DNA of 64,000 nt from Algimonas porphyrae (GTDB lineage Bacteria; Pseudomonadota; Alphaproteobacteria; Caulobacterales; Maricaulaceae): the NCBI RefSeq assembly GCF_041429795.1, contig NZ_CP163424.1, positions 1,924,001 through 1,988,000 on the forward strand, read 5' to 3'. Positions 35,033-42,879 of the stretch are shown here, in pieces. The position numbers and the translations under genes were made by a program. Position 1 is the first letter of the stretch; each line of letters starts with the position of its first letter. The notes beneath the pieces were generated by a model, which searched no databases, had not been told where the DNA came from, and saw only the letters and a list, made by a program, of their open reading frames with translations.

Positions 35033-37237
35033 GTGAGTACCGCTCGGGCGAATGACTACATCCGCGCGGAACAGAGACGATTTCGGCGTGCGCAATCCGG
35101 ACGCGCCTGGGCGATCAAGGATCTCCCCCAATTCTATTATCTGAATAATTTCAATCGGTTTCTTGCCGATATTCACGCAAATTGCTTCGATTTACTCGGT
35201 CAGCCGGAACTGGCTTTTTTGACGGCTTTCGACGCTCTACCCCAGCCCGCCCAATGCACCTATGTCCGCATGGCCAATCGTCGTGGATATGTCTTCGACA
35301 AGACCAAGTTTCGCTATGATGAGATCGATCAGATTGATGCGCAGTGGCAAGTCCTGCGCGACCATGACTTCGTGGATCCGATCGGGGCAGCTCTGTTTCG
35401 CGACTGGCTGAGCGCTTTGCCGAAGCCAGAGCTGACCCTCGTCTTAGCGGAAAGTGTCTGTGAGACGCTATTCAGGAAAAGCTGGAAGAAAGACCGCCTC
35501 ATCGATATTGGCCACGCTCATATCGACCCGGATGACGCCCATATCCCTGACCGTTTCGTCGCGCAGGGCCATCGGGACACGTTGCAATATCTTCTTTTTC
35601 TGTATTTCGGCAAAATTGAAGACAATCTGCAGGCTTTCACCTTGCGCGACCTTGGCTTGGTCAAGCTATCTGAGATAAAGGCAGCCAAATTGCGCTTTCA
35701 GACGATCGAGGAAGCCCGGACAGCCTATTTCTACGCACGGGCGCTGCACGACTTCAAACAGGGAACGGACCATGATGCCCTGTCTCTGATTTCGGAGGTT
35801 GAGGACTGGCCTGAGCCGCTCTGCGAACAGAGCGCGCGCCATGCCGGGAAGCTATTGCAAAAGCTGGGTGGGTGGTCGGAACGCCGCGACGATACTGACG
35901 CCGCTCTGGCTCTCTATGATCGTTCCGACAGCGCGCATAGTAATGAACGTGTCGTTCGTATTCGCTGGTCGCGCGATATGGCAGATGATCGCGACTGGTG
36001 CCGCACGCGACTGGAAGCCATGATCGAAAGTCCGGCTTCGGATACTGAAGCGCAGTTTGCCGAAGACTTCTACGCCCGCAAATTTCACAAGAAACGAACA
36101 TCCGCTACTACAGATTTGCTGCGCAGTGCGACCGAGCTTTTCCTCGACGAAGCCTATCGAAATCAGCCTGAGCGCGCCGCCCTTCGCCACTACAAGGCGC
36201 AGGGGCTGGATGCCTATCGTTCCGAGAATGTGCCTTGGCGCAACCTGTTCGGTCTTCTCTTCTGGTCCCTCCTCCACACATCCGATATGCCGCGCCGTCG
36301 CGTTCCGGAAATTTTGCGCGCCGGACAATTCTACGCCACACACAAAGACGAGATCGAACGTCGCCTCGCCCGTCTCGATACGCCGCACCGTGTCTTGCTC
36401 GACCTATTGAAGACGCTGTCCCTTCATTACGGCGAAGACAATGCACTAGTGCATTGGGGATCGCGGTCACTGGACCGCATTCAGGCGCTTGTGAGTCACG
36501 CACCTCACGGGGCCGTGGCAACTATCCTGCGGCAGATGGCGCAGGATTGGCGCGGGACGAAGGACGGCTTTCCAGACTTGATGCTGATCGATGACGGTCG
36601 CATCCGCTTTGTTGAGATCAAGACGTCCGGTGACAGCATTCGCCGCAACCAGCTGACACGGATGCGCCAGCTAACAGCGGCTGGATTTGAATGCCGGATC
36701 GTCAAGGTTCGTTGGGCCGTCGATCCCGATCAACCCTATGTCGTCGTCGATGTTGAAACGACGGGTGGTCGACCAGGCCTGCACCGCCTCACGGAAATCG
36801 GTGCGGTTAAGATGATCGGCGGCGAAGTGGCGGACGAATTTCAGACACTATTGAACCCGCAACGCTCCATTCCGCCCCATATTACGCGGATTACGAACAT
36901 TACCAATGAGATGGTGGCCGGCGCACCTCTCTTTGTCGAAATAGCCGAACAGTTTCGCACATTCATGGGCGATGCGATCTTCGCGGCCCACAATGTGAAT
37001 TTCGACTACGGTTTCATATCAGCTGAATATGAGATGATCGATCAGCGGTTTCGCCATCCGAAAATTTGCACCTGCGCATCGATGCGGCGTCTCTATCCCG
37101 GACATCGGTCTTATTCGCTGAAAAATCTCTGTGGGGACTTCGAAATCGATCTGAAGAGCCATCACCGCGCGCTCTGCGATGCCCGGGCCGCCGCAGCGTT
37201 ACTTTGCCTTATCAATGACAAGCGCATGAGCGATTAG
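35033..37237 (+). CDS. FAN1-like VRR_NUC nuclease fused to a C-terminal DEDDh exonuclease
   Basis: About 734 residues. The N-terminal part matches bacterial FAN1: FYYLNNF, the ALPQPAQ-YVRM-RRG stretch and KFRYDEI, then a helical TPR-like middle. The VRR_NUC domain follows (about 465-560) with PD-(D/E)xK residues in GFPDL (D515) and VEIK (E528, K530) and a downstream Gln. A DnaQ-like 3'-5' exonuclease domain (about 565-730) is then fused, with DVETTG (D573, E575), HN-x3-D and H-x4-D in HRALCD, a full DEDDh set. FAN1 trims DNA flaps and unhooks interstrand crosslinks. The GTG at 35033 has a GGGGAG site. Confidence 0.88.
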   Translation: MSTARANDYIRAEQRRFRRAQSGRAWAIKDLPQFYYLNNFNRFLADIHANCFDLLGQPELAFLTAFDALPQPAQCTYVRMANRRGYVFDKTKFRYDEIDQIDAQWQVLRDHDFVDPIGAALFRDWLSALPKPELTLVLAESVCETLFRKSWKKDRLIDIGHAHIDPDDAHIPDRFVAQGHRDTLQYLLFLYFGKIEDNLQAFTLRDLGLVKLSEIKAAKLRFQTIEEARTAYFYARALHDFKQGTDHDALSLISEVEDWPEPLCEQSARHAGKLLQKLGGWSERRDDTDAALALYDRSDSAHSNERVVRIRWSRDMADDRDWCRTRLEAMIESPASDTEAQFAEDFYARKFHKKRTSATTDLLRSATELFLDEAYRNQPERAALRHYKAQGLDAYRSENVPWRNLFGLLFWSLLHTSDMPRRRVPEILRAGQFYATHKDEIERRLARLDTPHRVLLDLLKTLSLHYGEDNALVHWGSRSLDRIQALVSHAPHGAVATILRQMAQDWRGTKDGFPDLMLIDDGRIRFVEIKTSGDSIRRNQLTRMRQLTAAGFECRIVKVRWAVDPDQPYVVVDVETTGGRPGLHRLTEIGAVKMIGGEVADEFQTLLNPQRSIPPHITRITNITNEMVAGAPLFVEIAEQFRTFMGDAIFAAHNVNFDYGFISAEYEMIDQRFRHPKICTCASMRRLYPGHRSYSLKNLCGDFEIDLKSHHRALCDARAAAALLCLINDKRMSD

Positions 37238-37276
37238 ACACTGGAGCGGTGCTCCGGACTGTGCGAGAGCGGGATC

Positions 37277-38194
37277 ATGACTGTGACTGCGATTGGCGCC
37301 GACCCGACTTCCCTTTCCCAGATCGACGCCGCTCGCGGTCGTATCGATGCCTGCTTGGTCACACTGATTCCATCGGCCGATACGTGGCCGCGCCGTCTGC
37401 ACGAAGCTCAGCGGCATGCCCTGCTCTCCCCCGGCAAGCGTTTTCGGCCTCTGCTGACCTTATTCCTGTCGAAAGCCTGTGGCGTAGACCAAGATCGACT
37501 TGTTGCGGTCATGGAGGTTGGCTGCGCCATCGAAATGGTTCACGCCGCCTCGTTGATACTGGACGACCTGCCCTGCATGGACGATGCTCATCTGCGGCGC
37601 AATCAGCCCACAACCCATGTCGCCTTTGGCGAAAGCACGGCGATACTGTCCGCAACGGCGCTCCTGAACAGATCATTTGGTATCATCGCTCGCAACCCTG
37701 CGCTCAGTCCCGCGCAACGGACCGAATTGTGTGACCTACTGTCCTATGCGGTCGGGTCGACGGGACTGATAGCTGGGCAAATGGCCGATCTAGACAATAA
37801 TAGCGCGGCAAGCGTGTCGGAGATCGAACGGGTCAACCGGCTGAAAACGGGTGCATTGTTCGATTTCGCAGCTGATGCAGCGGCCATTCTGGCCGAAAGC
37901 CCGGCTGGACAACGCGCGGCCCTGAAGGATTTCTCTCGTCAGATCGGCTTGGCGTTTCAGCTTCTTGACGATGTTAAAGATGTTCTGCAAAGCCCTGAAA
38001 TCAGTGGAAAAACGCCCCATCGTGATGAGGGCAAGACAACGCTCGTTGCGACCCACTCTCTCGCTGAAACCAAGGCTATGCTGATGACGTATCTGGATAA
38101 TGCGAAGCTGGCATTGGCGAGGGCAGAACTGGCAGATATGGGCGTGCTAGGCGATCTGATCGACGCGCAGTTCGCTTTTCTTCAGGAACTGTGA
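37277..38194 (+). CDS. crtE: Geranylgeranyl diphosphate synthase CrtE (polyprenyl synthetase)
   Basis: A 305-residue trans-prenyl diphosphate synthase. The first aspartate-rich motif is DDLPCMDD (96-103) and the second DDVKD (231-235); GKRFRPLL and KTGALF are also present. IspA (farnesyl-PP synthase) is a close relative, but position directly before crtW and crtZ favours CrtE supplying geranylgeranyl-PP for carotenoids. A gap of about 130 bp separates it from crtW. crtB, crtI and crtY are not in the window. Confidence 0.85.
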   Translation: MTVTAIGADPTSLSQIDAARGRIDACLVTLIPSADTWPRRLHEAQRHALLSPGKRFRPLLTLFLSKACGVDQDRLVAVMEVGCAIEMVHAASLILDDLPCMDDAHLRRNQPTTHVAFGESTAILSATALLNRSFGIIARNPALSPAQRTELCDLLSYAVGSTGLIAGQMADLDNNSAASVSEIERVNRLKTGALFDFAADAAAILAESPAGQRAALKDFSRQIGLAFQLLDDVKDVLQSPEISGKTPHRDEGKTTLVATHSLAETKAMLMTYLDNAKLALARAELADMGVLGDLIDAQFAFLQEL

Positions 38195-38326
38195 CGCATC
38201 GCATGTTTGCGGCTCTACAAAGCGCCATTTGGTCGCTAGTCCCGTTGCAGTGTTCGACTGGCGGTCACCGGTAGGACATGGTAATTGCCTGACCAATCAA
38301 TGACCATGAGAAACACCTGAAGCGCC

Positions 38327-39049
38327 GTGTCTGCCACCTCGTCACATCGCACGCCAAATCGCGGCCTGATCTACGCGGCACTGATGGCTGTGGCATGGCT
38401 CACGCTCCATCTGTATGCATTGTTCGGTCACACGATCGGGGATCCCTGGTGGCTGACTGTCGCTCTGATCTTCGGTCAGCTCTGGCTCTATACGGGTTTG
38501 TTCATCGTCGCTCACGATACGATGCATGGATCCTTTGCGCCACGCCACGCACGCCTGAATGACTGGACAGGGCGCATCATTCTGTTCTGGTATGCGGGCT
38601 TTAACTGGGACTCGATGCGAAAAGCTCACCATCAGCATCATGCGACGCCTGGAACGCCGGAAGATCCGGACTTCAATGCTGATGATCCGCATCGTTTCTG
38701 GCCGTGGTATCTGCGCTTCTTCCTGCGTTATTTTTCCTGGAAACAGATTGTCGTGCTGGCTGCCATCGGTGCGGTCTATACGCTGCTGGGTGCGCCCTAC
38801 CCCAATCTTCTCCTGATGTGGGCCCTGCCAGCCATCCTGTCCTCCGTACAGCTCTTCTATTTCGGCACCTATCTGACGCACCGGCATGGTGAGCCCTTTG
38901 ACGATGCCCATCTCGCCAGAACGAATGAATACCCACGTTGGCTGTCATTGCTGACATGTTTTCACTTCGGCTATCACCATGAGCATCATCTCTACCCGCA
39001 TGAGCCGTGGTGGCGATTGCCTTTCCGTAAGCTGGAATCCCGTACATGA
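38327..39049 (+). CDS. crtW: Beta-carotene ketolase CrtW
   Basis: A 240-residue membrane di-iron oxygenase of the fatty-acid desaturase superfamily that adds 4-keto groups to beta-ionone rings. Histidine boxes are HDTMH (63-67), HHQHH (101-105) and HHEHH near the C-terminus, with four hydrophobic stretches between. WYAGFNWDSMRKAHHQHH and the C-terminal FHFGYHHEHHLYPHEPWW are characteristic of CrtW. The start is a GTG at 38327; no better ATG is in frame. It overlaps crtZ by 4 bp. Confidence 0.92.
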   Translation: MSATSSHRTPNRGLIYAALMAVAWLTLHLYALFGHTIGDPWWLTVALIFGQLWLYTGLFIVAHDTMHGSFAPRHARLNDWTGRIILFWYAGFNWDSMRKAHHQHHATPGTPEDPDFNADDPHRFWPWYLRFFLRYFSWKQIVVLAAIGAVYTLLGAPYPNLLLMWALPAILSSVQLFYFGTYLTHRHGEPFDDAHLARTNEYPRWLSLLTCFHFGYHHEHHLYPHEPWWRLPFRKLESRT

Positions 39050-39522
39050 CGCTATGGGCCGCCCTTACGATTGTCCTGCTTTCCATCATCTTGATGGAAA
39101 TCTTTGCTTGGGCCATCCATAAATATGTGATGCACGGCATCGGCTGGGGGTGGCATGAAAGTCACCACAGAGAGACGGACGGTCCGTTTGAAACCAACGA
39201 TCTTTATGCTGTCTGCTTTTCCGTCATTGCAGCAGCCTTGTTCATTGCCGGTTCGCTCTGGTGGGACCCGGCCTGGTTTATCGCTCTCGGCCTGACAATC
39301 TACGGCCTGCTCTACGCTTTTGTCCATGACGGTCTGGTACATCAGCGCTGGCCGTTCTTCGTCAAGGCACGCGGTCGTTACATGAAACGCCTGGTGCAAG
39401 CGCACCGGCTCCATCATGCGGTCCATACACGCGACGGCGCCGTCAGCTTCGGCTTTCTCTGGGCCGAGGATGTTCGTCGGCTGAAAGCCAGGCTCAAGGC
39501 TCAAAATCCAGTCCTGAAGTGA
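39046..39522 (+). CDS. crtZ: Beta-carotene 3-hydroxylase CrtZ
   Basis: A 158-residue CrtZ-type hydroxylase. Histidine clusters are HKYVMH, HESHH, HDGLVH and HRLHHA, in a protein with about four membrane helices. With CrtW it would turn beta-carotene into astaxanthin or its intermediates. It overlaps crtW at its start and aat at its end, both by 4 bp, so the three are translated together. Confidence 0.93.
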   Translation: MTLWAALTIVLLSIILMEIFAWAIHKYVMHGIGWGWHESHHRETDGPFETNDLYAVCFSVIAAALFIAGSLWWDPAWFIALGLTIYGLLYAFVHDGLVHQRWPFFVKARGRYMKRLVQAHRLHHAVHTRDGAVSFGFLWAEDVRRLKARLKAQNPVLK

Positions 39523-40103
39523 CTGGTTTCGGCGCGGAGGAACTAATCGACTGTTACCGCCGCGGGGCATTCCCCATGGCCGAAAGCCGTTGGTCGGACG
39601 GCTTTTATCTGATGGAACCGGACACCCGCGCCGTTTTTCCGCTCGATACATTCAAGCCGTCTCGGTCCATGGAGAAGTTCCGTCGCAAGACATCACTGAC
39701 TGTGACGATCAATCAGGCCTTTGCGGATGTAATCGGTGCCTGTGCGACATCGCATCCAGAAACCTGGATCAGCTTCGGAATCGAAGGGCTGTATCGTGAT
39801 CTTCATGACCGAAACCTCGCTCATTCGGTCGAAGTCTGGGATCAATCCCGGCTGGTCGGAGGGCTTTATGGCGTTACACAGGGTGGTGCGTTCTTCGGCG
39901 AGAGCATGTTTTCACGGGCCACCAATGCGTCCAAGCTCGCCCTCATCCATCTGATCGAACGGCTGCGGGATCGCCGGTTTACGCTGCTGGATGCACAATA
40001 TATGACCGACCACCTGGCTTCACTCGGCGCGATCGAAATCTCTCGCGATGACTATCTGGCACGTCTGAGGCGGGCAATTTTTATCGAGACAACATTCGAC
40101 TAG
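39519..40103 (+). CDS. aat: Leucyl/phenylalanyl-tRNA-protein transferase Aat
   Basis: A 194-residue Aat, which adds Leu or Phe from aminoacyl-tRNA to N-terminal Arg/Lys proteins, marking them for ClpS/ClpAP. Family segments seen are YRRGAFPMAES, TWISFGIEGLY, HSVEVWD, LVGGLYGV and FFGESMFSR. The start is a GTG overlapping the crtZ stop. It is near the short end of the family range but complete. Being coupled to carotenoid genes is probably a lineage arrangement. Confidence 0.93.
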   Translation: MTGFGAEELIDCYRRGAFPMAESRWSDGFYLMEPDTRAVFPLDTFKPSRSMEKFRRKTSLTVTINQAFADVIGACATSHPETWISFGIEGLYRDLHDRNLAHSVEVWDQSRLVGGLYGVTQGGAFFGESMFSRATNASKLALIHLIERLRDRRFTLLDAQYMTDHLASLGAIEISRDDYLARLRRAIFIETTFD

Positions 40104-40140
40104 CGCTTGCCCCTTCCAGTTACGGCGTTACGGTGCAGCC

Positions 40141-41496
40141 ATGAAATATTTGAAACTCCCCCTCTTTCTGTCAGCCGCCATGCTTGTGGCCTGTTCAGCG
40201 GCGAACGATGAGGATGCGAAGGAGACAGTCGCCTTCGAACTGCCCACCGCTTTTCCCAGCACCTATGAACCCATGCCGTCAGCTATGACGCTTATTACCA
40301 ATGCTCGCATCATCGACGGCACAGGAGAGGCCTCGACGGCCAATTCCATTCTGTTGGCTGACGGACGTATCAGTAGCATCGGGACCGATCTGAGCGCTGA
40401 CGGTGCCACCGTGATCGATGCTGGAGGTCGCTTCGTCACGCCGGGAATCATCGATATTCACAGTCACCTCGGAAATTATCCATCGCCTAGCATTAATGCG
40501 CATAATGACGGCAATGAAGTGACCTCGCCGATCACGTCTGAGGTTGATGCTGAACACGGGGTCTGGCCGCAGGATCCGGGCTTCGACGAAGCCTTGCAGG
40601 GCGGCGTTACGACACTGCATATTCTTCCGGGATCGGCGAACCTGTTTGGGGGACGTGGCGTGACCTTACGCAATGCGCCGGCACGAACAGTGCAGGGCAT
40701 GAAGTTCCCTGACGCACCCGAAACGCTGAAAATGGCCTGCGGTGAGAACCCGAAACGCGTCTATGGCGATCGTGGTGGCCCTGGGTCACGCATGGGCAAT
40801 GTCGCCGGCTACAGGAAAAACTGGATCAGAGCGACCGAGTATAAGAAGAAGATCGAGGATGGCGATGAACCAACGCGCGATCTGCAGCTTGAAACGCTGG
40901 CGGGTGTTCTGAACGGCGATATATTGATCCAGATGCATTGCTACCGCGCGGATGAAATGGCGCAGATCATGGATCTGGCCAAGGAATTCGACTATAAGGT
41001 CACCACTTTCCATCACGCTGTCGAGGCCTACAAGATCGGCGATCTTCTGGCTGACAATGACGTCTGCGCTGCCATGTGGGCCGACTGGTACGGCTTCAAG
41101 ATGGAGAGCTATGACGGTATTCTGGAAAACATTCCCTTCGTCCACGCGTCGGGCGCCTGTGCCATGATCCACTCGGATGATGACAAGAATATTCAGCGTC
41201 TCAATCAGGAAGTCGCCAAGGCCTGGGCCAACGGCAACCGGGCCGGGTTGAACATTTCACAGGACGAAGCCTGGACATGGTTATCGACCAATCCGGCAAA
41301 GGCGTTGGGCATTCTCGACGAAACTGGAACACTGGAAGCGGGCAAGCGTGCCGACATCGTGCTCTGGAGCGCCGATCCTTTCTCGACCTACGCCAGACCT
41401 GATCAGGTTTATATGGATGGCGCATTGATGTTCGACCGTGCGACGGGACTCAAGCCGCAGTCAGACTTCCGCCTTGGCACGGAGATTGCCCGATGA
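40141..41496 (+). CDS. Amidohydrolase-family lipoprotein (imidazolonepropionase-like)
   Basis: A 451-residue protein with a lipoprotein signal (lipobox LVAC, Cys18) and an amidohydrolase fold. TLITNARIIDGTGE opens the composite beta-domain, and DIHSHLG supplies the HxH metal pair. Further candidates are HCY (about residue 266), HHA (about 298) and the late SDD metal aspartate; C-terminal AGKRADIVLW closes the fold. It should be a periplasmic hydrolase of unknown substrate, perhaps cyclic amides or dipeptides. Its stop overlaps the start of a second, degenerate family member by 4 bp. Confidence 0.85.
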   Translation: MKYLKLPLFLSAAMLVACSAANDEDAKETVAFELPTAFPSTYEPMPSAMTLITNARIIDGTGEASTANSILLADGRISSIGTDLSADGATVIDAGGRFVTPGIIDIHSHLGNYPSPSINAHNDGNEVTSPITSEVDAEHGVWPQDPGFDEALQGGVTTLHILPGSANLFGGRGVTLRNAPARTVQGMKFPDAPETLKMACGENPKRVYGDRGGPGSRMGNVAGYRKNWIRATEYKKKIEDGDEPTRDLQLETLAGVLNGDILIQMHCYRADEMAQIMDLAKEFDYKVTTFHHAVEAYKIGDLLADNDVCAAMWADWYGFKMESYDGILENIPFVHASGACAMIHSDDDKNIQRLNQEVAKAWANGNRAGLNISQDEAWTWLSTNPAKALGILDETGTLEAGKRADIVLWSADPFSTYARPDQVYMDGALMFDRATGLKPQSDFRLGTEIAR

Positions 41497-42740
41497 GACG
41501 CCTCTTCCTGACCTCTGCAGCAATTCTCATGACGGCGAGCGGTGCGGCCGCACAGGACATGTTCCTCGACGATGCGACCGTCATTGACGAAAACGGTATC
41601 ACGACCACAGCCGACATACAGCTTAGCGGCGGCGTGATCGCGGCCATGGGATCCAGCCTGACAGCGACGGATGGCTCTGAAACGATGACCGGCATGTGGG
41701 TCACTCCCGGTCTGGTGTCGTCCTACAGCACGCTGGGGATTGTCGACATCGGGGCTGAACGCTCGACCAATGACACGCAATCGGCAACGGACCGCGCGTC
41801 GATTTCGATCAAGGCTTCGGACTCATTCAATCCGCGTGAAGCGCATATCGCAAATGCCCGCCGTCGCGGCGTCATGTATGTCGCTGTGACCCCGTCCCCG
41901 ACAGGTGACACCATCTTTGCCGGAACGGGTCTTGTGGCCAGCCTTAGCGGCACGGAAGACTCCGTGCTGGACGACCGGGCGTTTATCCATCTCGCTCTGG
42001 GGGAAGCCGGGTCACGGCGCGCGGGTAACACGCGCGGCGCAGCGATCGCGCAACTCGAAGCCGCACTCGGCGATGCTCGTCGCAGCTTCCTGACACAGGA
42101 TGAGGGTGATGTTCTGCGCAGGCAGGATGCCCAGGCATTTCGCGACGCGGTCGCTGGTCGTATTCCTCTCCTGATCGCTGCCAGTCGAGCCTCTGACTTG
42201 CGCCGTATCATCGGTCTGACGCAGGACTATCCCAGCCTCGACATCATTATTGTCGGCGCTGAAGAAGCCCATCTCCTGGCTGACGACATTGCAGCCGCGG
42301 GCATTCGTCTGATCGTCGATCCGCATGAAAACCTCCCGGACACGTTCGATACGCTCAACTCGTCGCTCGACAATGTTCTGGCGCTGGACACAGCAGGCGT
42401 GGACTTCGCTATTTCCGGCCTGTCCTCCTTCCGCGTCGTCAAGGCGGGCGGTCTGTCGCAGCATGCCGGCAATGCGGTCGGACAAGGTCTGTCACGCGAG
42501 GCGGCCTTCCGCGCCATAACCGGTACGCCGGCCCGTTGGTTCGATATCGATCTGGGCGATATCCGTGCAGACAGCCCTGCATCGCTGGTTATCTGGGATG
42601 GTGATCCGATGGAGGTGACGTCCGCCCCTGTGGCCATGTTCCAGGACGGGCAAGCCATGTCACTGGAATCGCGCATGACCGCGTTGCGGGACCGCTATAA
42701 TCCGACCAGCCAGGACAACCGACCGCATAAATATCGCTAG
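41493..42740 (+). CDS. Degenerate amidohydrolase-like exported protein
   Basis: A 415-residue protein with a cleavable signal peptide (about 1-20, ending ASGAAA). The fold matches the preceding amidohydrolase (VTPGLVSS at the first metal strand, SPASLVIWDGDP near the end), but the HxH metal motif is replaced by SSYS and few of the other metal histidines remain. It is likely a non-catalytic partner of the active upstream protein, with which it overlaps by 4 bp. Such active/inactive pairs are known in marine gammaproteobacteria and alphaproteobacteria; a heterodimer is inference. Confidence 0.8.
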   Translation: MRRLFLTSAAILMTASGAAAQDMFLDDATVIDENGITTTADIQLSGGVIAAMGSSLTATDGSETMTGMWVTPGLVSSYSTLGIVDIGAERSTNDTQSATDRASISIKASDSFNPREAHIANARRRGVMYVAVTPSPTGDTIFAGTGLVASLSGTEDSVLDDRAFIHLALGEAGSRRAGNTRGAAIAQLEAALGDARRSFLTQDEGDVLRRQDAQAFRDAVAGRIPLLIAASRASDLRRIIGLTQDYPSLDIIIVGAEEAHLLADDIAAAGIRLIVDPHENLPDTFDTLNSSLDNVLALDTAGVDFAISGLSSFRVVKAGGLSQHAGNAVGQGLSREAAFRAITGTPARWFDIDLGDIRADSPASLVIWDGDPMEVTSAPVAMFQDGQAMSLESRMTALRDRYNPTSQDNRPHKYR

Positions 42741-42879
42741 CCAGCACAGGCGCATAGCATCGCTTGATTATACGCCGCGCCCGTGTAGGGTGCGCGCGCC
42801 AGAGAGGAGTGCGCGAGAGTCGTGCACAAAGCCGCGTCAAGACGATAAGACGCTGCGCACGGCCCGAAAGACCCCTTAA

